From Tabrizicola sp. (GTDB lineage: Bacteria; Pseudomonadota; Alphaproteobacteria; Rhodobacterales; Rhodobacteraceae): a DNA stretch of 64,000 nt. The DNA lies in contig NZ_JAUCZH010000003.1 of assembly GCF_030373185.1 (NCBI RefSeq), positions 124,001 through 188,000 on the forward strand, given 5' to 3'. The notes beneath the pieces are model-generated. The model did no database searches and was not told the origin of the DNA. It saw only the letters and a list, made by a program, of their open reading frames with translations. Both the position numbers and the translations under genes were made by a program. Shown one piece after another: positions 46,143 to 53,517 of this stretch. Within the stretch, counting starts at the first letter, position 1. Each line of letters opens with the position of its first letter.

Positions 46143-47009
46143 TCAGGCGCGAACCAGACGTTCATATTCGGTGGCGACGCGGCGGGTGATTTCGCCCACT
46201 TCAAAGTTGAAATCACCGATCTGGCCCACTGGGGTCACCTCGGCCGCGGTGCCTGTCAGCCAGCATTGCTGGAAGGTTTCCAGTTCGCCGGGCTCGATGT
46301 GGCGTTCGTGAACCTTGATCTGCATGTCCTTCAGCATACCGATCACGGTTTGCCGGGTGATGCCGTTCAGGATGCAATCCGGCTTTGGCGTATGCACTTC
46401 GCCATCCTTGACGAAGAAGATATTGGCGCCGGTCGCTTCGGCGACATAGCCGCGGTAGTCCAGCATCATGGCGTCTGAACAGCCCTTCGCCTCGGCCGCG
46501 TGCTTGGACATGGTGCAGATCATGTAAAGCCCGGCGGCCTTGGCAGCGTGGGGGATGGTTTCGGGCGAGGGGCGCTTCCACTTGGCGATGTCAAGCTTCG
46601 CGCCCTTGAACTTGGCGTCGCCATAGTAGTTGCCCCATGTCCAGCAGGCCACGGCCATGCGGATCGGGTTCTTGTTGGCGGCGACACCCATCATCTCGCC
46701 CGCGCCACGCCAGGCGATGGCACGAACGTAAGCGTCGGTCAGGTTGTTGGCCTTGAGGGTGGCTTCCTTGGCGGCGTTGATCTCTTCAACGCTGTAGGGC
46801 AGCGGCATGTCGAGAAGCTCACCCGACATGCGCAGGCGTTCGGAATGTTCGGTGGATTTGAAGATCTTGCCGTTGTAGCAGCGCTCACCCTCGAACACCG
46901 ACGAGGCATAGTGCATCGCGTGGGTCAGGATATGGACATTGGCCGAACGCCAGTCCACCAGCTTGCCATCCATCCAGATGAACCCGTCACGATCGTCATA
47001 GCCTGCCAT
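46143..47009 (-). CDS. ilvE: branched-chain amino acid aminotransferase
   Basis: A 288-residue fold-type IV PLP enzyme for the last step of Ile, Leu and Val synthesis. FIWMDGKLVDW and THAMHYASSVFEGERCY are the N-terminal family segments. The PLP lysine is in IPHAAKAAGLYM, LDYRGYVAEATGANIFFVKDG follows, and the phosphate site TGTAAEVTPVG is near the C-terminus. It is divergent from the petP-type regulator with a 141-bp gap. Confidence 0.95.
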   Translation of the reverse strand: MAGYDDRDGFIWMDGKLVDWRSANVHILTHAMHYASSVFEGERCYNGKIFKSTEHSERLRMSGELLDMPLPYSVEEINAAKEATLKANNLTDAYVRAIAWRGAGEMMGVAANKNPIRMAVACWTWGNYYGDAKFKGAKLDIAKWKRPSPETIPHAAKAAGLYMICTMSKHAAEAKGCSDAMMLDYRGYVAEATGANIFFVKDGEVHTPKPDCILNGITRQTVIGMLKDMQIKVHERHIEPGELETFQQCWLTGTAAEVTPVGQIGDFNFEVGEITRRVATEYERLVRA

Positions 47010-47150
47010 CGAAGCCTCCCGCTTTGCGAATGTTGCGCCTGAAAGGTCCGCTTCGGACAGATTCTTGCGCGAAATCGGGTGAGGGTTACGGGTTCATGCT
47101 TGGAAAGTCAACAAGGCTGACGTAAATTTGCGCAAAATGGGAGGCATGAC

Positions 47151-47645
47151 ATGGCCGACACGCCGGGTGGAGAGAACCTGCTGTTCCTGACGGACGAGCA
47201 GTTGCGCAAGGGGATCGAGGCGATGTTCTTCGCCTATCGCGGCTTTACCGCCGACCCGGACCGGATTCTGGAGGGCATGGACTATGGCCGCGCCCATCAC
47301 CGGGCGATTCATTTCGTGCATCGCAGCCCCGGAACCACGGTTTCCAACCTGCTGGCGATCCTTGGTGTTACAAAACAGTCCCTCAATCGTGTGTTGCGCA
47401 CCTTGATAGAGGATGGCCTTGTTCGCAGTGAAAAGGGCCGCGTCGATGCGCGGGAACGGCATTTGTATCTGACGGAGAAGGGTTTGGTTCTGGAACGCGA
47501 ATTGTCCGATGCACAGCGGGCGCGGATGCGGGCGGCTTATCGCGCGGCGGGACCGTCGGCGGTGCAGGGCTTTCGGCAGGTGCTGGAAGCGATGATGGAC
47601 CCCGAAATGCGCAAACAATACAACCGCCTGAAGGAGGGCGGCTGA
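47151..47645 (+). CDS. petP: MarR-family regulator, PetP-like
   Basis: A 164-residue MarR-type winged-helix protein: FVHRSPGTTVSNLLAILGVTKQSLNRVLRTLIEDGLVRSEKGRVDARERHLYLTEKG spans the recognition helix and wing. In Rhodobacter capsulatus a MarR-like petP precedes the response regulator petR upstream of the cytochrome bc1 operon, and the same pair order is seen here, with a TGATG stop/start overlap. The bc1 genes themselves do not follow in this window. Confidence 0.8.
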   Translation: MADTPGGENLLFLTDEQLRKGIEAMFFAYRGFTADPDRILEGMDYGRAHHRAIHFVHRSPGTTVSNLLAILGVTKQSLNRVLRTLIEDGLVRSEKGRVDARERHLYLTEKGLVLERELSDAQRARMRAAYRAAGPSAVQGFRQVLEAMMDPEMRKQYNRLKEGG

Positions 47646-48349
47646 TGAACGTGCCACCGACCGAGGCGCATTTGCTGATCGTCGACGATGACGAACGCAT
47701 TCGCGGGCTGTTGCAGAAGTTCCTGATGCGCAGCGGCTATCTGGTATCTACAGCGCGCGATGCGGCACAGGCGCGGCGCATACTGGGCGGGCTGGAATTT
47801 GACCTGATCGTCATGGATGTGATGATGCCGGGCGAAGATGGCGTAAGCCTGACGCGCGATCTGCGCAAGCGCTTGCAGACGCCGATCCTGCTGTTGACCG
47901 CTCGGGGCGAGACGTCGAACCGGATCGAGGGGCTGGAGGCAGGGGCGGATGATTACCTCGCCAAGCCGTTCGAGCCGAAAGAGCTGCTTTTGCGGATCAA
48001 CGCCATCTTGCGACGGGTGCCACAGGTGAAGGCGGCCGAGCCGGTGCGGCAGGTGATCCATCTTGGCGCGGTGCGCTATGATCTGGACCGGGGTGAGATG
48101 TGGCGCGGCGATGCGCCGGTGCGGCTGACGGCGACCGAAGCCCAGCTGATGCGGATGTTTGCGGCAGCCCCCGGCACCGCGATCAGCCGTGAACGGCTGG
48201 CGGGCGAGGCGGGCCGGGGCGATCCGGCGCAGGAGCGGGCGGTTGATGTGCAGATCACCCGTTTGCGCCGAAAGATCGAGGATGACCCGAAGGCGCCCCG
48301 CTACCTTCAGACGGTGCGTGGCGAGGGGTATATGTTGCAACCGGATTGA
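47645..48349 (+). CDS. petR: OmpR-family response regulator, PetR-like
   Basis: A 234-residue two-component regulator. The receiver acidic pocket is VDDDER, the phosphoacceptor is Asp58 in LIVMDVMMPGEDG, Thr85 is in LLLTARGE and Lys107 in AKPFEP. The C-terminal winged helix includes LTATEAQLMRMFA and VDVQITRLRRKIEDDP. No histidine kinase is adjacent, so the cognate sensor is elsewhere. It shares one base with the preceding MarR gene. The name PetR rests on pair order and overall similarity remembered from R. capsulatus. Confidence 0.82.
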   Translation: MNVPPTEAHLLIVDDDERIRGLLQKFLMRSGYLVSTARDAAQARRILGGLEFDLIVMDVMMPGEDGVSLTRDLRKRLQTPILLLTARGETSNRIEGLEAGADDYLAKPFEPKELLLRINAILRRVPQVKAAEPVRQVIHLGAVRYDLDRGEMWRGDAPVRLTATEAQLMRMFAAAPGTAISRERLAGEAGRGDPAQERAVDVQITRLRRKIEDDPKAPRYLQTVRGEGYMLQPD

Positions 48350-48379
48350 GCGGGGATTGCCCGCCCAATCCACAGCGCT

Positions 48380-49363
48380 TCACAGCGCGATGCGCAGGCC
48401 GACAGAAATCACCTGATCGGTAAGATCGAAGTTCAGGGCTTCAACCGGGGTGCTGTTGCCGGTCAGGGGCGTTGTGCCGCCAGAGACCGAGCCAAGGTCG
48501 AAATAGCGCCAGGTCAGTTCCAGCTTTGCCGGGGCAGAGCCGATCACCGGTCCCACGTCCATTGCCACGCCCACCCCGACCGACCATGCAAAATCGGTAT
48601 TGCTGCCCCCTTCGAAGCTCCGGCGAACCGGATCCCCGGCCGTGTTGATCCGCGTCCAGTCGCCGATGGTATTGCGCGCAACGCCGACACCGGCAGTCAC
48701 GAACGGCGTGGCTTTGCCGCCCGTGTCAAAGTCATAGTAACCGTTGGCAAACAGCGCGACCGAACGGACCGAGCCTTCCATATCCGCATGGGGGCCGGCG
48801 GTTTCGGGGATGGTATAGCTCCACGGGCCAGAGAAATCGGCCTTGCCGAACAGGTTCAATGCAGCTTCGCTCCGCCAGCCGTTGCCGTAGCTGCGGCCGA
48901 TGGCGATGCCGCCCATCGCGGTTGAATCCAGGTCCAGATCGAAGAACACTTGCGGATCCGGATCAAAGCCTGGGGGCAGCCAACTGGCATCGCCAGCAGA
49001 CCCGCGCGCGGCGCCAAATTCCATCCGCAGATAGGTGCCGGCCGGAAAGCCACGCGAGATGCGACCCGCTGCCGCGCCCGTGCCTACGTCAGCCGCCGCG
49101 ACAAGGGGCGGCGGCGGTTCCTCGATCGGGGCTGGCTTTCCGTGCTGGCCACCACCTTGCCCCTGCCCGCCGCCCTGCCCCTGGCCACCGCCATCTTCGT
49201 GGCCGCCATCTTCGTGGCCGCCGTCTTCATGCCCGCCGTCTTCCTGCGCCGAGGCCGATCCGATGCCCAGTCCCAATGGCACTCCTGCAATTGCCACTGT
49301 TCCCAGGATGAACGCCGCCTCTCGCAAGAGCCTGAGCGACATGCTTGCCTTGCCTTCCTGCAT
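48380..49363 (-). CDS. outer-membrane beta-barrel-like protein with EDGGH repeats
   Basis: A 327-residue exported protein. A signal peptide (FILGTVAIAGVPLGLGIGSASA) leads into three EDGGH units plus EDGGG, then QGQGGGQGQGGGQH. The rest resembles an 8-stranded OmpA/OmpW-like barrel: YLRMEFGAARG, GIAIGRSYGNGWRSEAALN, VALFANGYYDF, PFVTAGVGVARN, WSVGVGVAMDV, LELTWRYFDLG, and a final VISVGLRIAL with aromatic/hydrophobic C-terminus. The His/Asp-rich tract could bind metal. ATG 49342 is an alternative start. It is read toward petR, which converges on it 30 bp away. Confidence 0.7.
   Translation of the reverse strand: MQEGKASMSLRLLREAAFILGTVAIAGVPLGLGIGSASAQEDGGHEDGGHEDGGHEDGGGQGQGGGQGQGGGQHGKPAPIEEPPPPLVAAADVGTGAAAGRISRGFPAGTYLRMEFGAARGSAGDASWLPPGFDPDPQVFFDLDLDSTAMGGIAIGRSYGNGWRSEAALNLFGKADFSGPWSYTIPETAGPHADMEGSVRSVALFANGYYDFDTGGKATPFVTAGVGVARNTIGDWTRINTAGDPVRRSFEGGSNTDFAWSVGVGVAMDVGPVIGSAPAKLELTWRYFDLGSVSGGTTPLTGNSTPVEALNFDLTDQVISVGLRIAL
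49142..49243 (-). repeat. tandem coding repeat (EDGGH then GQGQGG units)
   Basis: Four 15-bp units encode three EDGGH and one EDGGG, followed by two GQGQGG-type units, directly after the predicted signal-peptide cleavage site. Confidence 0.85.
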
Positions 49364-49480
49364 TTAATTCCCGTTCCCCTTGTATTCTGAATGCCAAGCA
49401 GATGCCTTGCCAACGAAACTTTCCCCGGCCGCAAGACGCGACCGGGGCGAAGACCTGTTCAATTCATCGGACTTGAGCGA

Positions 49481-50230
49481 TCAGCCATGACCGGCGACAA
49501 CGGCGACCCAGATAGCGTAGGCCTCGGCGGCCAGCGCCTCGGCGGCGTCCCCGGTGATCGGCGTGCCAAGGATCGTGGTCACCGCCTCCACCACAAGCTC
49601 GTTTGGCCCCTCCCCCGCCTTGTCCGAAGCCACGGCAAGGAAGATGGCCATCAGCGTGTCCGGATCCGTCTTCACGCCCGCAGCAGTCAGGGCCGAAGTG
49701 CCATCAAGGGCATCCTTCAAGAGCGCCAGATTCTGCAGGGGAGAATCGATGTAGGTGGCGTCGTCGAAGTGGAACGTCAGAAGTTCGATCATGTCGGTCG
49801 TCGAAAGGTTGTAGAAGGCAACCATCTCGGGCGTCAGCGTCGACAGCGCCTCGTTGTAGGCACGTTCCAGCACGCTGTCGGGGGAGCGAGCAACATTCAG
49901 GCGACCAAGCTCTACCTCGGGAATGCCTTCCTGCGCCCAGACAGGTTTGCCGCCGCTTGTCCCATCGCTGCCGCCCTTTGGACCCTGCCCGACGGAATCG
50001 TCGCCTGGGCCACCCTGTCCTTGGCCACCCTGTCCTTCACCGCCCTGGCCCTGACCGCCTGATCCTTGACCACCCTGGCCACTTCCCTCACCGCCATGGC
50101 TTTCGGCCCAGGCGGCAAAGGTGGTCGGATACAAGAATTGGGGTACGACAGTCAGTGATGCGCCAAGGGCAAGAACAGTCGCAGTTCCTGTCAGAAGCTT
50201 CCCGACGCGGCCGCACATTGAATCACGCAT
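49481..50230 (-). CDS. exported protein of unknown function with Gly/Gln-rich repeat
   Basis: A 249-residue protein with an N-terminal hydrophobic export segment (LLTGTATVLALGASLTVV). From about residue 45 a low-complexity stretch runs HGGEGSGQGGQGSGGQGQGG and on to GPGDD. The C-terminal ~145 residues are helical and Ala/Leu-rich (SVLERAYNEALSTLTPEMVAFYNLSTTDMI) with no family I recognise. ATG 50230 is chosen because AGAGGA lies 8 bp upstream; the longer frame from 50272 would place that site inside the coding region. The neighbour at 48380-49363 shares the GQGQGG theme. Confidence 0.65.
   Translation of the reverse strand: MRDSMCGRVGKLLTGTATVLALGASLTVVPQFLYPTTFAAWAESHGGEGSGQGGQGSGGQGQGGEGQGGQGQGGPGDDSVGQGPKGGSDGTSGGKPVWAQEGIPEVELGRLNVARSPDSVLERAYNEALSTLTPEMVAFYNLSTTDMIELLTFHFDDATYIDSPLQNLALLKDALDGTSALTAAGVKTDPDTLMAIFLAVASDKAGEGPNELVVEAVTTILGTPITGDAAEALAAEAYAIWVAVVAGHG
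50006..50097 (-). repeat. Gly-Gln-rich coding repeat
   Basis: About 30 codons of GGQGQGG / GGEGQGG units in the exported protein at 49481-50230. Confidence 0.75.
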
Positions 50231-50305
50231 GGTGTCATCCTCTTTAACGCTGGCCAATTTCTGCTTCAGCAACCCATAGACACATTCAAGAAATGCGTTG
50301 CATCA

Positions 50306-50319
50306 TTGATCCACGTCAA
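50306..50319. promoter_or_regulatory. putative FNR/FnrL-type box
   Basis: TTGATCCACGTCAA matches TTGAT-N4-ATCAA with one substitution. It is located in the divergent gap, 76 bp from the exported-protein start (50230) and 97 bp from the deacetylase-like start (50416). Confidence 0.4.
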
Positions 50320-50415
50320 CGGATCCGAAATAACATGGTATTGGCAGCACCGGCCGGGCATGCCAACGTCCCGAATGGACAAGGTAAAAACGACCTGCCG
50401 GGGAACCCAAGCAAC

Positions 50416-51330
50416 ATGACATGCACCGTATTCGTCCATAGCGATTGCGCACGACATGTAACCCCGCCCGGCCACCCCGAGCGGGCAGAGCGGCTGGCGG
50501 CGGTGGAGAAGGGTCTTGCCGGGTTGGCGGTGACGCGGCGCGACTGTCCGATGGGGATGGAAGCGGATGTGCTGCGCTGCTATCCGGCGCGCTATCTGGA
50601 CAGGGTTCGGGCGGCGATTCCTGATGAGGGCTGGACGCAACTTGACGGAGACACTTTCCTGTCGCCGGGATCCTTTGACGCGGCAATGCGGGCGGTTGGC
50701 GGCATCTGCGCCGCGGTGGATGCGGTGGTGACGGGAGAGACGAAGACGGCCTTTGTCGCCGGGCGCCCGCCCGGCCACCACGCCGAACGGGAAACCGCGA
50801 TGGGGTTTTGCCTCTTCGGCACAGTGGCAATCGGGGCAAAACGGGCGCTGGATCATCACGGTCTTGGTCGCGTGGCGATCGTGGATTTCGACGTGCATCA
50901 CGGCAACGGCACGCAGGATCTTTTGTGGGACGAAGGCCGGTGCCTGTTCGTCAGTTCGCACCAGATGCCGCTTTATCCCGGCACCGGGCGGGCCGATGAA
51001 CGTGGCGCGCATGGGCAGATGCTGAACGTGCCGCTGCGGGCTGGTTCGGGCGGCAAGTCGATGCGTGACGTTTATGAGCGGGTGGTCTTTCCGGTGCTTT
51101 CGGCCTGGAAGCCCGAGCTTCTGCTGATCTCGGCCGGGTTCGATGCCCATGCTGACGATCCGCTTGCCGGGCTGGAATGGCAGGCCGACGATTACCGCTG
51201 GCTGACCGACCGTCTGTGCGATTTCGCTGGTGGGCGGGTGGTCTCGACACTTGAGGGCGGCTATGATCTGGATGCGCTTGCGGCCTCGGTCGCGGCGCAT
51301 GTGGGCGTGTTGGAGGAGCGGGGCCGATGA
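50416..51330 (+). CDS. histone deacetylase family protein
   Basis: A 304-residue arginase/deacetylase-fold hydrolase. The catalytic His pair is in RPPGHHAERE, Zn ligands are in VDFDVHHGNGTQD and SAGFDAHADDPLAG, and the final LEGGYDLDAL is typical. Bacterial members deacylate proteins or small molecules such as acetylpolyamines; the substrate here is unknown. An upstream in-frame extension from 50293 is not family-like, so ATG 50416 is used. It leads the operon with xseB and ispA. Confidence 0.9.
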   Translation: MTCTVFVHSDCARHVTPPGHPERAERLAAVEKGLAGLAVTRRDCPMGMEADVLRCYPARYLDRVRAAIPDEGWTQLDGDTFLSPGSFDAAMRAVGGICAAVDAVVTGETKTAFVAGRPPGHHAERETAMGFCLFGTVAIGAKRALDHHGLGRVAIVDFDVHHGNGTQDLLWDEGRCLFVSSHQMPLYPGTGRADERGAHGQMLNVPLRAGSGGKSMRDVYERVVFPVLSAWKPELLLISAGFDAHADDPLAGLEWQADDYRWLTDRLCDFAGGRVVSTLEGGYDLDALAASVAAHVGVLEERGR

Positions 51331-51566
51331 GCGACAAACCCATCGAAGCGATGACATTCGAAGAGGCGATGGCCGCGCTGGAGCAGGTCGTGGGCGCGCT
51401 GGAACGGGGCGAAGTGCCGCTGGACCAGTCGATTGCGCTTTATGAACGCGGCGCGAAGCTCAAGGCGTTCTGCGCCGAAAAGCTGAAGGACGCCGAAGAA
51501 AAGGTGGAACTGATCCGGGCGCAGGAAGGCCGCGCCGTCGGGACGACACCGGCGGAGGGGATGTGA
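51327..51566 (+). CDS. xseB: exodeoxyribonuclease VII small subunit
   Basis: A 79-residue XseB. The family block is MTFEEAMAALEQVVGALERGEVPLDQSIALYERGAKL followed by a helical tail. Several copies bind XseA to degrade single-stranded DNA; xseA is not in this window. It overlaps the deacetylase stop by 4 bp and ispA by 4 bp, the standard xseB-ispA order. Confidence 0.95.
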   Translation: MSDKPIEAMTFEEAMAALEQVVGALERGEVPLDQSIALYERGAKLKAFCAEKLKDAEEKVELIRAQEGRAVGTTPAEGM

Positions 51567-52432
51567 CCTTTCCCGAACGGCTGGCTGCGGATGCGGCCTT
51601 GATCGAGGCGCATCTTCTGGCAGCGCTCGCGGGCCGGGCCGACCAGCCGGTGACCGAGGCGATGCGCTACGCGCTGCGCGGTGGCAAGCGGCTGCGGGGG
51701 TTTCTGGTGCTTGAAGGCGCGCGGATGTTGGGGGTTCCCGAGGCCAGCGCGCTTTCGGCGGCGGCGGCGATCGAGGCCTTGCACGCCTATTCGCTGGTCC
51801 ATGATGACCTGCCCTGCATGGATGACGACGACCTGCGCCGGGGCCAGCCCACCGTGCATGTGAAATGGGATGAGGCGACGGCGGTTCTGGCGGGTGATGC
51901 CTTGCAGACGCTGGCGTTTGAATTGCTGTGCGACCCGGCGCTTGGATCGGCCGAGGTGCGGCTGGCGCTGGTGGCAGGCCTTGCGCGGGCCTCGGGCATT
52001 GATGGCATGGTGCTGGGGCAGGCGTTGGACATTGCGGCGGAAACGGCGGGGCGGGCGTTGACGCTGGACGAGATCACGGCATTGCAGGCGGGCAAGACCG
52101 GAGCGTTGATCGGCTTTGCGGCCGAGGCAGGGGCGGTGATTGCCGGGGCGGACCGGGCGCCTTTGCGAGCCTATGCGGCGGCGCTGGGCCTCGCCTTCCA
52201 GATAGCGGACGACATCCTGGACGTGACCGGGGACGAGACCAAGACCGGCAAGCGGCTTCGCAAGGACGCGGAAGCCGGCAAGGCGACCTTCGTATCGCTC
52301 ATGGGGCTGGAGGCGGCGATGCGAAAGTCACGCGACCTTTCCGCCGAGGCCGAAGCTGCCCTGGCGCCCTACGGCGCAGGCAGCGCAAACCTTCTGGCTG
52401 CCGCCCGGTTCGTAGTCGAGCGGCAGTCATGA
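51563..52432 (+). CDS. ispA: farnesyl diphosphate synthase
   Basis: A 289-residue short-chain trans-prenyltransferase condensing IPP with DMAPP/GPP to FPP. The first aspartate-rich motif is HDDLPCMDDDDLRRG, the second is QIADDILDVTGDE, and GGKRLRGFLVLEGAR is the upstream substrate-binding block. GTG at 51563 overlaps xseB. FPP feeds ubiquinone, carotenoid, bacteriochlorophyll and undecaprenyl pathways. dxs follows but is separated by a gene on the other strand. Confidence 0.96.
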   Translation: MTFPERLAADAALIEAHLLAALAGRADQPVTEAMRYALRGGKRLRGFLVLEGARMLGVPEASALSAAAAIEALHAYSLVHDDLPCMDDDDLRRGQPTVHVKWDEATAVLAGDALQTLAFELLCDPALGSAEVRLALVAGLARASGIDGMVLGQALDIAAETAGRALTLDEITALQAGKTGALIGFAAEAGAVIAGADRAPLRAYAAALGLAFQIADDILDVTGDETKTGKRLRKDAEAGKATFVSLMGLEAAMRKSRDLSAEAEAALAPYGAGSANLLAAARFVVERQS

Positions 52433-52462
52433 TCATTCGCGGCCCGAAGTCTTGCGGCGCCC

Positions 52463-53245
52463 TCAGATCGACCCGGAGTTCCCCCTGAGCGTCTCGACAA
52501 GGCTGGTGACCAGGCCCGGATCGAACTTGACGGGGCCCGAAGCGCCGGGGTCGGGCGCGAACAGAATGACATCGTCGAAGGCCAGGGCCATCTTCGTCGC
52601 CGACTGCTTGATCGTCGGATCCGCACTGCGCATCAACGAGTCAAGCTGCCCGCGAGCTACCATCAGCAGGCCCCAGGCCTCTTGATAGGCGACGACATCC
52701 GTCATGCCCGATGGATCAAGCAGGGCCGTTGCGGCCTCTGCCGTCTGGATCACCGCCTTCGTGATGTCCTGCTCTGTCGGCTTCAGCGCCTGCTTGGCCA
52801 GCAGCAAACCGCCTTGCACACCGTTATAGGCGCTGTTGACCGCGTCCCTGTCCTTGGCTTCTTCAAGCGCGATCAGCAGCGGCTCCAGATCGGGTGCCCC
52901 TGACTTGGCCAGACCGTCCTTGATTGCTGGAAAGTTGTCGTGACGCGGATGGGTGAAGTGCGAGCCTTCGGCGCTGACCAGCCCATCCTTGAGAAAGAGC
53001 TGGCCGAGGAGCAAGTCACGTTCGATACCGATCAGTCCGGCCATCAGGGATACCGTCTCGTCGTTGACTTGAACCCGTGCAAACGGATGATCTTGCTGCG
53101 GTAATACAATCAAGGGCAGAACGGGACCGGCCATAAGCGCTGCCGGAACCGTGGAAAGGTTGACTGCCAGACCGACCGCCAGACACCACATTATGGGGCC
53201 GGGTCGGCAATTGGGATCTGCAAGACTGACTGGGGCGAGAAACAT
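52463..53245 (-). CDS. exported or membrane-anchored protein of unknown function
   Basis: A 260-residue protein. ATG 53245 has AGGAG 7-8 bp upstream. Its first 50 residues include a hydrophobic stretch (MWCLAVGLAVNLSTVPAALMAG) that may be a signal or anchor, with a short polar lead. The mature part is helical and Ala/Leu-rich (LEPLLIALEEAKDRDAVNSAY; AVIQTAEAATALLDPSG). I recognise no domain. It lies head-to-tail against ispA (convergent) and divergent from dxs, interrupting an otherwise standard ispA-dxs order. Confidence 0.65.
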   Translation of the reverse strand: MFLAPVSLADPNCRPGPIMWCLAVGLAVNLSTVPAALMAGPVLPLIVLPQQDHPFARVQVNDETVSLMAGLIGIERDLLLGQLFLKDGLVSAEGSHFTHPRHDNFPAIKDGLAKSGAPDLEPLLIALEEAKDRDAVNSAYNGVQGGLLLAKQALKPTEQDITKAVIQTAEAATALLDPSGMTDVVAYQEAWGLLMVARGQLDSLMRSADPTIKQSATKMALAFDDVILFAPDPGASGPVKFDPGLVTSLVETLRGNSGSI

Positions 53246-53517
53246 GACATTCTCCTACGGAATTCGAATGGTTTGCATATTTGCACTTCAAGGACACAAG
53301 ACGGGCTAGGGGTTTACCCGCATTCCCGACACCTCAAATCTGGAAAATGTGTCAATATTTTGAGATTCGTCGGCTTGGATCTGACAATCTAGGCGCGAGT
53401 GACCCATCTTGACTCGGCTATCGCGTCGCAGTGTCGCAACGCCGCGCCTTGCTTGGGCCTGATTGCTCCCTGCCGGAATTCCGTCTAGACCGGCATTCCA
53501 GTGCAACAGGTTTTCTC

